Assembly (NCBI GenBank): GCA_023246555.1
Contig: JAHFIC010000011.1
Span: 1-18,966 of the forward strand
DNA from: Candidatus Magasanikiibacteriota bacterium
GTDB taxonomy: Bacteria > Patescibacteriota > Patescibacteriia > Magasanikbacterales > UBA922
Direction: 5' to 3'
Length of the DNA: 18,966 bases
Shown here: positions 1 to 6,781 of the stretch, one piece after another
Numbering within the stretch: position 1 is the first letter of the stretch
Layout of the letters: every line of letters starts with the position of its first letter
Position numbers and translations under genes: made by a program
The notes under the pieces: model-generated
Told to the model about the DNA's origin: nothing
The model's input: the letters and a program-made list of their open reading frames with translations, nothing else
Databases searched by the model: none

Positions 1-705
1 ACAAAAGAAGCGCTTCTCAAACTTGAAGAGGATCTGTATCTGGCAAGGCCACAACTCATCCTCATCATCTCCCCGCACATGAGTCTTTTTGAGCATGCCT
101 TTTCCATCAACGCGCAAGCAAAACTCCCATCACTCTTTGATCACTTCGGAGACTTGACCACCAAAAAAGAGTGGGCCGGCACGCCGGAATTCGCGACAAA
201 AATTTCAAATGAAGCAAAACAAAAAAATATTCCCGTACAATTGGTCAGTCAAACGGGTATTGATCATGGCGCAACGGTCCCACTGTATTACCTCACGAAT
301 CACCTTCCTGAAGTAAAAGTCCTCCCCTTGGGCTACAGTGATCTCCCAAAAGAGGCGCACCTCCAATACGGCGAAGTGCTCAAGGAAGTTATCATGAAAG
401 ATGACCGTCGTGTTGCCGTCATTGCCTCGGGAGATTTGTCTCATGCGCTCACGGTGGAGTCACCTGAAGATTATCATGAAGACGGCTCACGCTTCGATAA
501 AGAGCTCATTCAAATGCTTGAGGTCCGAAACACCGCGGGTATTCTTGGTATGGAACCTACGATGGTCGCAAATGCCCATGAATGCGGCTACCGATCTCTC
601 CTTATCCTGCTCGGAATCCTTACGAATATCAATTACACCTTCAGGACATACTCCTACGAAGCGCCATTTGGTGTTGGATATTTAGTTGGAAATTTTGTCT
701 TCTAG
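1..705 (+). CDS. LigB/Memo-type class III extradiol dioxygenase-like protein (AmmeMemoRadiSam protein B-like), 5' end cut off
   Basis: The frame is open from the first base, so the gene starts before the window; about 234 residues are visible, and the ATG at 79 is internal. Motifs of the LigB fold are clear: a beta strand ending in SPH, then TGIDHGATVPLYYL (the DHG-x2-VPL signature), IASGDLSH, and near the end ANAHECGYRSLLILLG. In characterised members these His/Asp/Glu positions surround a metal site. Bacterial relatives of this size are often named AmmeMemoRadiSam system protein B, whose reaction is unknown; true aromatic-ring dioxygenases share the fold. The usual partners (AMMECR1 domain, radical SAM protein) are not in the window but could lie upstream. 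priA begins 11 nt after the stop, so the two are probably co-transcribed. The family is sure, the function is not. Confidence 0.8.
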   Translation, partial: TKEALLKLEEDLYLARPQLILIISPHMSLFEHAFSINAQAKLPSLFDHFGDLTTKKEWAGTPEFATKISNEAKQKNIPVQLVSQTGIDHGATVPLYYLTNHLPEVKVLPLGYSDLPKEAHLQYGEVLKEVIMKDDRRVAVIASGDLSHALTVESPEDYHEDGSRFDKELIQMLEVRNTAGILGMEPTMVANAHECGYRSLLILLGILTNINYTFRTYSYEAPFGVGYLVGNFVF

Positions 706-716
706 ACATTCTCCGC

Positions 717-2576
717 ATGATTGCTTCTGTCATCCCCGCTCTCCGCCTTCCGAGGTGTTTATCACGCTTCGATTACACAGTTCCAGACGAACTCTCTCAA
801 AACATTCGTGTTGGCCAATTGGTCACCATACCGTTTCGATCCGGAGAACGATTTGGTATCGTGCAATCGCTCCGGAACAAAAGGATGCAAAAACTCAAAA
901 ATGTGCGCTCGATTGTTTTTGCTGAACCTCTCTGGCACGAAACGTACCTCGGCTTCATAGAACATGTCAGTGCGTGCCACGGTATTTCAGAAGCATCGCT
1001 CGTTTCCATTTGTCTTCCTCCCCTTCAAAAAAGAAAGCTGCCAAGAGTGACCCTCACCGCCATCAAAAAGAACCTGCCTAAAAAAGCCGGTATCCCGATC
1101 TACCATCTCTATCATTCAGCGAATGAGCGTATAAATATGGTGAATGCCGTAAAAACCGGAGTCACGCTCGTGATCGTGCCCGAAGTTCACGACATTGAAC
1201 CCCTCCAGGAATCTCTTTCATCATTCCACACGGTTCTGGTGTGGCATAGCGGCCTTTCGCCAAAAGAGCGGTTCGACCAATGGTTCCACATTCGAAACAA
1301 CAGCGAGGCCTCCGTCATTATTGGCACGAGAAGCGCATTGTTTCTTCCTTTTCAATCGCTTGATACGATCATCATCGACAAAGAACATGATGAAAACCAT
1401 AAGCAATGGGACCAAAATCCCCGATTTCATACAAAAGACATCGGTGGGTTCTTATCGCAAACATTCGGCGCGCAATTGCATCTGGCGAGCTTCTCTCCGA
1501 GCATCGAAAGCTACTTGAACGTGTTTACCGGTGTCTACAAAACAGAAAAAAAGCCAAAAACAAAAAAGGATTTGTGGTTAAAGAACATGCCGGAAAAAAC
1601 TCCAACGATTGTCAACATGCGCGATGAACGCCGTGGAAAAAATTATTCCCTACTCTCGGAAACGGCGAAAGACGCTATTCTTCATACGGTGAACGATGTC
1701 GTGATTCTTTTGCATCGCCGCGGATTTGCGACCTCTGTGGGCTGTAACGATTGTGGATTTCTCGCGCGCTGTGAAATATGCAACTCACCACTGGTGTACC
1801 ATGAGTCAGATCGTTCGCTTCAATGCCATTATTGCAAAAAAAAATACGCTTTTCTCGTTTCGTGTCCCAACTGCCATGCTCCTGTCGTTGTGCTTCGAGG
1901 GGCGGGAACCGAACTGGCGGAAAAAGATATCCGTCATTTGCTCGGTCCGCATAAAAAACATGACATCTACCGCATTGAAAGTGATACACGGGTTCCAAAA
2001 ATCGCTACCGGCTCCCGCATCATCATCGGAACGTCGTCGGCTCTGCCCTATGTGCGATGGGACAAGACTGATACATTGGTTTGTATTGATATGGATAAAC
2101 AAATTACTTTGCCTGAATATCTGGCTGTGGAACATGCCTGGCATGAAATCCAAACTCTGCAATTCCTTCGCCATGACAAAAGTGAGTTGTTTCTGCAAAC
2201 AACTCATCCGGAGCATCACCTCTTCCGTTCGCTCGGTGAACCGGATCGTTTTTATCGAACCGAACTTTCCGGACGCCAAATACTTTCTTACCCCCCCTAC
2301 GCTTATCTTGTCCGCTACCTTTGCCATGCGTCAAATGCGCTTCTCGCGAAGCAATACGCGGAAACTGTCAACCGATTGTTGACAACAGAGATAAAAACGG
2401 CTACTATAGCCCATCCACTCGAGATGCAGCCGGGATACTATCGTGGACAATTTTGGTATACTATCGTGGCAAAACTTGATCGAAATTCCTGGCAAGAAGA
2501 GTTGGCGCGACTGAATCGCACCTTGCCGGAATACTGTTTGGTAGACCCAAATCCCCTCTCTCTTCTTTCATTATGA
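717..2576 (+). CDS. priA: PriA-like primosomal protein N', apparently without helicase activity
   Basis: PriA reloads the replicative helicase at stalled forks. This 619-aa protein keeps the architecture: a 3'-DNA-binding domain (about 1-70, FDYTVPDEL, VGQLVTIPF), a helicase core, a zinc module with eight cysteines in four CxxC pairs (C343/346, C352/355, C370/373, C383/386), the GAGTE motif (395-399) and a C-terminal domain with an RQILSYPPY stretch. The ATPase motifs are gone. Where the family has GxTGSGKT the sequence is YHLYHSANERIN (129-140), DEEH is DKEH (221-224), SATPS is SFSPS, and no GRAGR motif VI follows QFLRHD. A structural rather than motor role is inferred, as has been proposed for actinobacterial PriA. 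I chose ATG 717, which matches the family N-terminus; an upstream in-frame extension to 582 would only overlap the preceding gene. The stop overlaps the def start (ATGA). Confidence 0.88.
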   Translation: MIASVIPALRLPRCLSRFDYTVPDELSQNIRVGQLVTIPFRSGERFGIVQSLRNKRMQKLKNVRSIVFAEPLWHETYLGFIEHVSACHGISEASLVSICLPPLQKRKLPRVTLTAIKKNLPKKAGIPIYHLYHSANERINMVNAVKTGVTLVIVPEVHDIEPLQESLSSFHTVLVWHSGLSPKERFDQWFHIRNNSEASVIIGTRSALFLPFQSLDTIIIDKEHDENHKQWDQNPRFHTKDIGGFLSQTFGAQLHLASFSPSIESYLNVFTGVYKTEKKPKTKKDLWLKNMPEKTPTIVNMRDERRGKNYSLLSETAKDAILHTVNDVVILLHRRGFATSVGCNDCGFLARCEICNSPLVYHESDRSLQCHYCKKKYAFLVSCPNCHAPVVVLRGAGTELAEKDIRHLLGPHKKHDIYRIESDTRVPKIATGSRIIIGTSSALPYVRWDKTDTLVCIDMDKQITLPEYLAVEHAWHEIQTLQFLRHDKSELFLQTTHPEHHLFRSLGEPDRFYRTELSGRQILSYPPYAYLVRYLCHASNALLAKQYAETVNRLLTTEIKTATIAHPLEMQPGYYRGQFWYTIVAKLDRNSWQEELARLNRTLPEYCLVDPNPLSLLSL

Positions 2577-3097
2577 CACTTCCAATCGTAAAACTTCCAA
2601 CCCCATCGCTTCGGGAGCGATCAAAAGAAATTGACCGCGACATTTTGCTGTCTCCAGAAATACAACAGCTGATAAAAAACCTGATCCCCACCATGTATGG
2701 CGATGATGGCATTGGCCTTGCCGCGCCGCAAGTGGGCAAAAATATTCGTCTGTGTGTTGTCGGGAAAGAAGCGGACAAGCATCTGACTGAAGATCTTATC
2801 CTGGCCAATCCGGTATGGGAAAAAAACAGTAAAAAAACCGCGATTGACGACGAAGGCTGTTTGTCAGTGCCGGGCAAGTTCGGCAAAGTGAAACGCTACA
2901 CCGATATTCACGTCACGGCCTGGGATCGCCAAGGCAACCCACTTTCGTTCGATGCCAAACAATTCTTTGCTCGGGTGATTCAGCATGAGGTAGACCATTT
3001 GAATGGCGTTTTGTTTATTGACAAGGCGACTGATGTATACGAAGTTGATCCAGTGGATTTGAAAAAGTATAAGGAAAAACAACGTGGAACCATATGA
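2573..3097 (+). CDS. def: Peptide deformylase
   Basis: It removes the formyl group from the N-terminal methionine of new proteins in the cytoplasm. All three family motifs are present in the 174 aa: GIGLAAPQ (46-53), EGCLS (94-98, metal ligand C96) and HEVDH (138-142, ligands H138 and H142 with catalytic E139). Length is normal for the family. The start overlaps the priA stop and the stop overlaps the fmt start, each by 4 nt, so translation is probably coupled. Pairing with fmt is the usual arrangement, since Fmt adds the formyl group that Def later removes. Confidence 0.97.
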   Translation: MTLPIVKLPTPSLRERSKEIDRDILLSPEIQQLIKNLIPTMYGDDGIGLAAPQVGKNIRLCVVGKEADKHLTEDLILANPVWEKNSKKTAIDDEGCLSVPGKFGKVKRYTDIHVTAWDRQGNPLSFDAKQFFARVIQHEVDHLNGVLFIDKATDVYEVDPVDLKKYKEKQRGTI

Positions 3098-4014
3098 AAA
3101 AAACTACCATCCTTTTCTTCGGCACGCACCAGTTCGCTGCCACCATTCTTGAAGGACTTACTAAAAGTCCTTTTTGCGATATCAAACTTGTGATTACCCA
3201 GCCCGACCGCCCAGTCGGCCGCAAACAGGAAATGCAAACGTCACCGGTGAAGGTATTGGCAGAGAAACGAAGGCTTACAATCGAGCAGCCAAAAACACTA
3301 AGAAGCTATCGGCTATCAGCTATCGGCTATCAGCTTGGTGTTGTCGCTCAATATGGCTTGTTAATCCCCAAACATATTCTTGAAGCGTTTCCTCATGGAA
3401 TACTGAATGTCCACACATCACTGCTCCCCAAATACCGCGGCGCGTCTCCGATTCAAACGGCGATTATGAATGGCGAAACCGAAACTGGCGTAACGATCAT
3501 GAAAATGGATGAGGGATTTGATACTGGTCCGATTCTTCTACAAAAAAGAATGGCGATTGGGCCAGACGATATGTATTTAGATTTGGATGAAAAATTGGCA
3601 GCGCTGGGAGTTGAGGCGTTAAATGAAGCCCTGCCAAAATATATTGATGGCTCTCTCACGCCAGCGCCCCAGGATGAAACACAGGCCACAGCCTGCCGCG
3701 AACTAACTCGAGAAGACGGTAAAATTGATTGGCAAAAAACGAGCCAACAAATTTATAATCAATATCGCGGACTCACGCCGTGGCCGGGAGTGTGGACGAT
3801 GTGGAAAGGAAAACGATTGAAACTATTGGAAATTGCGGCTTCTGCTCATAGGATCGCACCAGGAAAAGTAGTTATTGGCGGCCAGAGCATGCTGATCGGG
3901 TGTGGTACGGGGTCGATTGAAGTATTGAAGTTGCAATTGGAGGGAAAAAAGGTTGCAGACACAAAATCATTCGTAAATGGTAATCAGGAAATAAACGGTT
4001 ATGTCTTCAACTAA
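3094..4014 (+). CDS. fmt: Methionyl-tRNA formyltransferase
   Basis: It formylates initiator Met-tRNA using 10-formyl-tetrahydrofolate. The 306-aa protein has the formyltransferase domain with catalytic N105, H107 and D143 in the contexts ILNVHTSLLPKYRGASPIQ and MDEGFDTGPIL, and a C-terminal tRNA-binding domain with the expected LTPWPGVWT stretch. Residues about 71-81 (SYRLSAIGYQL) are unusual: they are encoded by a 31-bp array of a 7-bp repeat and lie just before the conserved GVVAQYG strand, where other Fmt proteins have a variable helix. The rest of the frame is intact, so the enzyme is probably active. The 3' end overlaps the next gene by 14 nt. Confidence 0.96.
   Translation: MKKTTILFFGTHQFAATILEGLTKSPFCDIKLVITQPDRPVGRKQEMQTSPVKVLAEKRRLTIEQPKTLRSYRLSAIGYQLGVVAQYGLLIPKHILEAFPHGILNVHTSLLPKYRGASPIQTAIMNGETETGVTIMKMDEGFDTGPILLQKRMAIGPDDMYLDLDEKLAALGVEALNEALPKYIDGSLTPAPQDETQATACRELTREDGKIDWQKTSQQIYNQYRGLTPWPGVWTMWKGKRLKLLEIAASAHRIAPGKVVIGGQSMLIGCGTGSIEVLKLQLEGKKVADTKSFVNGNQEINGYVFN
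3305..3335. repeat. Tandem 7-bp repeat array inside fmt
   Basis: Four consecutive heptamers GCTATCG, GCTATCA, GCTATCG, GCTATCA, followed by a partial GCT; equivalently a 14-bp unit twice. Translated in fmt as SYRLSAIGYQL. The same GCTATCA unit recurs inside the ligase-like gene at 5243-5249 and 5293-5299. Confidence 0.9.
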
Positions 4015-5443
4015 GCCCGTTCTGCTTGGCATCGGACTGTATTTTTTCATCCGCCTTTTTTCATTTTATAGTCTCCCCTTCCCCATCGCACAAACATTTA
4101 TCACGATTTTTCTCATTCTCGCGTTCGTTGTCATTTCAATAAAAAATCCTTTTGCCGCTTGGGTCATACTGATCGCCGAATTTCTCCTGGACGGCAACGG
4201 ACATTTTTTTGAACTCTTTGGCTTGGCGCTACGCACCTGGTTTGTCTATGCGTTTCTTATGGTTTGGCTGATTCATACGCTTCGCCAACACAAACTCACC
4301 GAAGTGATCAAATTACCAAAACCTCTGCTCATCATTCTTGCGGCTTTAGACACAGCTTTCTGCATCGGCTTAATCAATGGCGTATTCCACGAACATCCGA
4401 TTCGAAATATACTGCAGGATTTTATCCCCTACACTTTTCTTCTCCTTATTTTTCCAGCCAAACAGTATCTCAACAAATTTCTCTCTCGACCCATTGCTCA
4501 ATCTATCCTGACCGCTTATCTGATTGGTTCAGCTTGTTTTTCTATTTTCACCCTAGCGCTTTTCTCTACCGGCACCGCTGTTCTTCACGGTCCGTATTAC
4601 AAATGGTTCCGCGACGTGGCGGGCGGAAAAATCACCGACGTCGGCAATCATTTTTTCCGTATTGTCTTGCCCGAACACCTTCTGCTTGTCCCAATCTTGC
4701 TTATTCTTTTTTTCTTTATTGTTAATGATCGAAAACAGCGGAGGGCATGGCTACTGGTTGGGATTGGATTTATTCCCTTGGCCATGAGTGTGTCACGGAC
4801 GTATGTGATCGCACTCGTTATTGGCATGCTCTGCCTCTATTCAAAAAAATATTGGAGGCAGCTGGCTAACACAACCTGTATCGCCACAATCACTTTTATC
4901 GCCATATTTTCAACAATCCACTTTATTGCCAGCCGTGGCGCCTCGTTTGGTTGGGAACTATACGGTGCCCGTTTCGCCGGAGTGGTGCAACCGTCTCACG
5001 AAGTGAGCAGTGCCAGCAGAAAAGCGCTTTTAACCCCAATTTTTGAAAAAATAAAAGATCACCCGATCATAGGCTCTGGCCTGGGAGAACGTCTCACGTT
5101 CATTGACCCGGAAACGCAACAACCAATAACGACATCACAATTTGACTGGGGCTATTTGGAAATATGGACTGAACTGGGACTTATTGGGCTTATGGCGACA
5201 GTGTCGCTCATCGCCTATCTCTTTCGTGAAGCGAAGCTATCCGCTATCAACCACCGCCCTCGGGCGGGGTCCCGCACACTGCGGGACTATCCGCTATCAG
5301 CTCCGCTTGTAGCCTTTGCTTTCATGCAAATCACAACGCAGGCGATATTTCATGTATTTGGGATTTTGTTTTTGATATTTGCGATAAACCAGGTATGGGA
5401 AACGACTCTCAAAGAGAACCAACAAACACCATTGATTGTTTAG
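4001..5443 (+). CDS. O-antigen ligase/polymerase-like membrane protein (Wzy/WaaL family)
   Basis: This 480-aa protein is mostly hydrophobic helices (roughly 10-12) with a large loop near 325-385 and the family's C-terminal signature: a GSGLGERL stretch, then FDWGYLEIWTELGLIGL (about 381-397). Such proteins either polymerise glycan repeat units or attach finished glycan to a carrier outside the membrane; sequence alone does not separate the two. The flippase and glycosyltransferases on the opposite strand support a surface-polysaccharide role. Residues about 412-434 (LSAINHRPRAGSRTLRDYPLSA) are encoded by a repeat insertion with two strong hairpins and probably form a loop between the last helices. 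ATG 4001 overlaps the fmt end, so it belongs to the priA-def-fmt transcript. Confidence 0.8.
   Translation: MSSTKPVLLGIGLYFFIRLFSFYSLPFPIAQTFITIFLILAFVVISIKNPFAAWVILIAEFLLDGNGHFFELFGLALRTWFVYAFLMVWLIHTLRQHKLTEVIKLPKPLLIILAALDTAFCIGLINGVFHEHPIRNILQDFIPYTFLLLIFPAKQYLNKFLSRPIAQSILTAYLIGSACFSIFTLALFSTGTAVLHGPYYKWFRDVAGGKITDVGNHFFRIVLPEHLLLVPILLILFFFIVNDRKQRRAWLLVGIGFIPLAMSVSRTYVIALVIGMLCLYSKKYWRQLANTTCIATITFIAIFSTIHFIASRGASFGWELYGARFAGVVQPSHEVSSASRKALLTPIFEKIKDHPIIGSGLGERLTFIDPETQQPITTSQFDWGYLEIWTELGLIGLMATVSLIAYLFREAKLSAINHRPRAGSRTLRDYPLSAPLVAFAFMQITTQAIFHVFGILFLIFAINQVWETTLKENQQTPLIV
5236..5302. repeat. Compound repeat insertion inside the ligase-like gene
   Basis: Heptamers GCTATCC GCTATCA (5236-5249) are followed by two perfect palindromes: CCGCCC-TC-GGGCGG (5254-5267) and GTCCCGCA-CAC-TGCGGGAC (5269-5287). 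Heptamers then return as CTATCC GCTATCA GCT (5287-5302). The unit is the same as in fmt, here split by a GC-rich double hairpin. It stays in frame. Confidence 0.85.
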
Positions 5444-5547
5444 TGCAAACGTTTTACTCTTACTAATAGGTAAAGGCAGATAATACTGTATAACCTACAA
5501 ACTACTGCTATTAAACGTAAAACAGTTCGTATATCCTCTAGACGAAA

Positions 5548-5570
5548 TTTATTTAATCTTTTAAAAAAAT
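5548..5570 (+). repeat. Left arm of a perfect 23-bp inverted repeat flanking mazG
   Basis: TTTATTTAATC, then TTTT, seven A and a T. It is the exact reverse complement of 5887-5909. The match ends abruptly at both sides of the arm. Confidence 0.95.
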
Positions 5571-5584
5571 ACATAAGGAAAAAT

Positions 5585-5887
5585 ATGTCAACGACAAAAG
5601 ATTTTCAAGAACTTTGTGCAAAGATAGTAAGTGATATTGACGCAAAATATAAAATCAGCCGTGACCCGCATTTTAGCTTCACGCAATTTATAGAAGAAGT
5701 CGGCGAATTGGCGAAGGAGATAAATAAGCCAAAATTGCGAAACAAGGAAATTGATCGTGAAAATTTGAATGGTGAATTCGCCGACGTTATACTTCAATTT
5801 TTTGCGCTCGCTAAAATACTGGACGTAGATGTGGAAAAAGCAGTTGAGTCTAAAATCAAAGTCTTAAAAGAGCGACACGATTTATAA
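5585..5887 (+). CDS. MazG-like nucleotide pyrophosphohydrolase
   Basis: This 100-aa protein has the all-alpha NTP-pyrophosphatase signature: EEVGE (37-41) and E64-F-A-D67 (EFADVILQ), the acidic residues that bind magnesium in MazG/dUTPase-like enzymes. Such small single-domain members hydrolyse (d)NTPs to monophosphate and pyrophosphate and are usually seen as house-cleaning or stress enzymes; the substrate here is unknown. The start has a good Shine-Dalgarno sequence (AAGGA, 5575-5579), unlike most genes nearby. The stop codon's last base is the first base of the right inverted repeat. It is not tied to the glycan genes around it by function, which fits insertion. Confidence 0.85.
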   Translation: MSTTKDFQELCAKIVSDIDAKYKISRDPHFSFTQFIEEVGELAKEINKPKLRNKEIDRENLNGEFADVILQFFALAKILDVDVEKAVESKIKVLKERHDL

Positions 5888-5909
5888 TTTTTTTAAAAGA
5901 TTAAATAAA
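5887..5909 (-). repeat. Right arm of the perfect 23-bp inverted repeat flanking mazG
   Basis: Reverse complement of 5548-5570 with no mismatch across 23 bp, beginning at the last base of the mazG stop codon. Confidence 0.95.
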
Positions 5910-5928
5910 CTCAAGGGGACGCTGCGCT

Positions 5929-5974
5929 TTTGATTTCTCTTTCTTTATGAATTATAATAAGGAAAGAAATCAAA
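5929..5974. other. Intergenic hairpin between convergent transcripts
   Basis: TTTGATTTC (5929-5937) is exactly complementary to GAAATCAAA (5966-5974), with partial pairing inside (CTTTC near 5939 with GAAAG near 5962) and an AT-rich loop. It lies where the mazG transcript and the opposing glycan operon meet, so it may help end one or both. There is no clear T-tract, so a terminator role is only suggested. The remaining sequence to 6068 holds nothing I recognise. Confidence 0.5.
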
Positions 5975-6068
5975 CCCTTTAAAAAAGTGTCGAAAAAACT
6001 GCCAAAATAAAATATTGAGGGCTTTCCTCTTAGAGGTACCACTAGCAATCAAAATTCACAAACCGGCG

Positions 6069-6194
6069 CTACGACAAACCATGCTTGCGTTCGACGATCC
6101 TCTTCGCCGCTTCATATATTTTAATCTTTCCCACAATGCCTGGCAGATAGCGCCAAGGTACTTTGTAGGCAAAACTTGGTAACCACGAACTCAT
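6069..6194 (-). CDS. Displaced C-terminal tail of the GT2 glycosyltransferase (41 codons)
   Basis: The 41-aa frame starts MSSWLPSFAYKVPWRYLP and ends IYEAAKRIVERKHGLS. From memory, this resembles the C-terminal tail of many GT2 proteins from these bacteria: a WLPSF-like stretch, basic residues and a final KHGL. Its ATG overlaps the TGA stop of the GT2 gene as ATGA, and it sits one frame away. The simplest reading is one gene broken by a 1-nt indel (real or from assembly) close to 6191-6200. Translational coupling of two separate chains is possible but less likely. Confidence 0.55.
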   Translation of the reverse strand: MSSWLPSFAYKVPWRYLPGIVGKIKIYEAAKRIVERKHGLS

Positions 6195-6775
6195 ACCTCA
6201 TAATGCGGAATCACACGAAACAGATAGTCCGGAATCCACACACCAGTCCTCCTCTGCTCTGCCATTGTCAGCCACAGATCCCAATCTTGGAAACGCTTGA
6301 GGGATTCGTCCCAAGGGACGACTGCTTCACGGCGAATAAGTGACGTCGAGTGGATGTAATTAATTTCTTTTAATTTTTTAATATCAAAAGTCTGTGCCGG
6401 CATTTTTTTCCAGCCAAAATAAAAATTGCTATAGGCGAAACTTGCCTCTGGATGATCTTTTAACGCCGCGAGCATTTTTTGAAGCATCTCTGGCTTCGCA
6501 ATAACATCCGCATCCCAAAAAATAACATACGCGCCGCTTGCTTTACTGAGTCCCCTGTTCCGTGCTGTCGGCGCCCCACGATGAGATTGTTTGACGAGCT
6601 TCACCGGTATCTCGACATCTCGATATTTCGGTATTTCGAAATGTTTGGTACTGCCATCATCAACAATAACGATCTCAATGCTCTTGCATGTCTGTTTCAC
6701 AATTGAATCAAGCGCTTTCCGAAGTGCGGCAGCGTGATTATAAAGAGGGATAATAATACTGATGAGATTATCCAT
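6191..6775 (-). CDS. Family 2 glycosyltransferase (GT-A fold), probably frameshifted at its 3' end
   Basis: It transfers a sugar from a nucleotide-sugar donor to a growing glycan at the cytoplasmic membrane face. The 194 aa start with the family's SIIIPLYNHAAALRKAL stretch, then VDDGS (38-42), RGAPTARNRG (66-75), the metal-binding DAD (88-90) and QDWDLWL (163-169, the acceptor-side acidic residue). Residues 46-57 (FEIPKYRDVEIP) come from a tandem 8-bp repeat array and lie in the loop after VDDGS. The frame stops early at HYEV; the expected tail lies in the adjacent frame at 6069-6194. It follows the GT4 gene by 6 nt and is the last gene of the wzx-GT4-GT2 operon. Confidence 0.85.
   Translation of the reverse strand: MDNLISIIIPLYNHAAALRKALDSIVKQTCKSIEIVIVDDGSTKHFEIPKYRDVEIPVKLVKQSHRGAPTARNRGLSKASGAYVIFWDADVIAKPEMLQKMLAALKDHPEASFAYSNFYFGWKKMPAQTFDIKKLKEINYIHSTSLIRREAVVPWDESLKRFQDWDLWLTMAEQRRTGVWIPDYLFRVIPHYEV
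6606..6637. repeat. Tandem 8-bp repeat array inside GT2
   Basis: Four consecutive octamers on the plus strand: GGTATCTC, GACATCTC, GATATTTC, GGTATTTC. Translated from the minus strand as FEIPKYRDVEIP. The TATTTCGGTAT core is shared with the rpsD-rpoA gap at 11401-11416. Confidence 0.85.
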
Positions 6776-6781
6776 AATCGT

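Larger units (their letters stand above)
5548..5909 (+). mobile_element. Putative 362-bp single-gene cassette bounded by 23-bp inverted repeats
   Basis: Perfect inverted repeats enclose exactly one small gene, which is visibly richer in A+T than its neighbours and stands alone between two surface-glycan operons. No transposase and no clear target-site duplication is seen (left flank ends in gacgaaa, right flank begins ctcaagg). It could be a non-autonomous mobile unit, an invertible segment, or a gene framed by paired terminator-like arms. The repeat is certain, the mobility is inferred. Confidence 0.45.

Noticed and set aside
582..716. Longer priA start at 582
   Set aside because: The extra 45 residues overlap the upstream LigB gene in another frame and are not part of the PriA fold.
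3305..3335. Short direct repeats that could suggest a CRISPR array or iterons
   Set aside because: Units are 7 bp with no spacers, lie inside a coding frame, and no cas gene is present.
5444..5547. Integron attC site upstream of mazG
   Set aside because: An imperfect inverted repeat is present, but the core RYYYAAC/GTTRRRY boxes do not fit and no integrase is seen.
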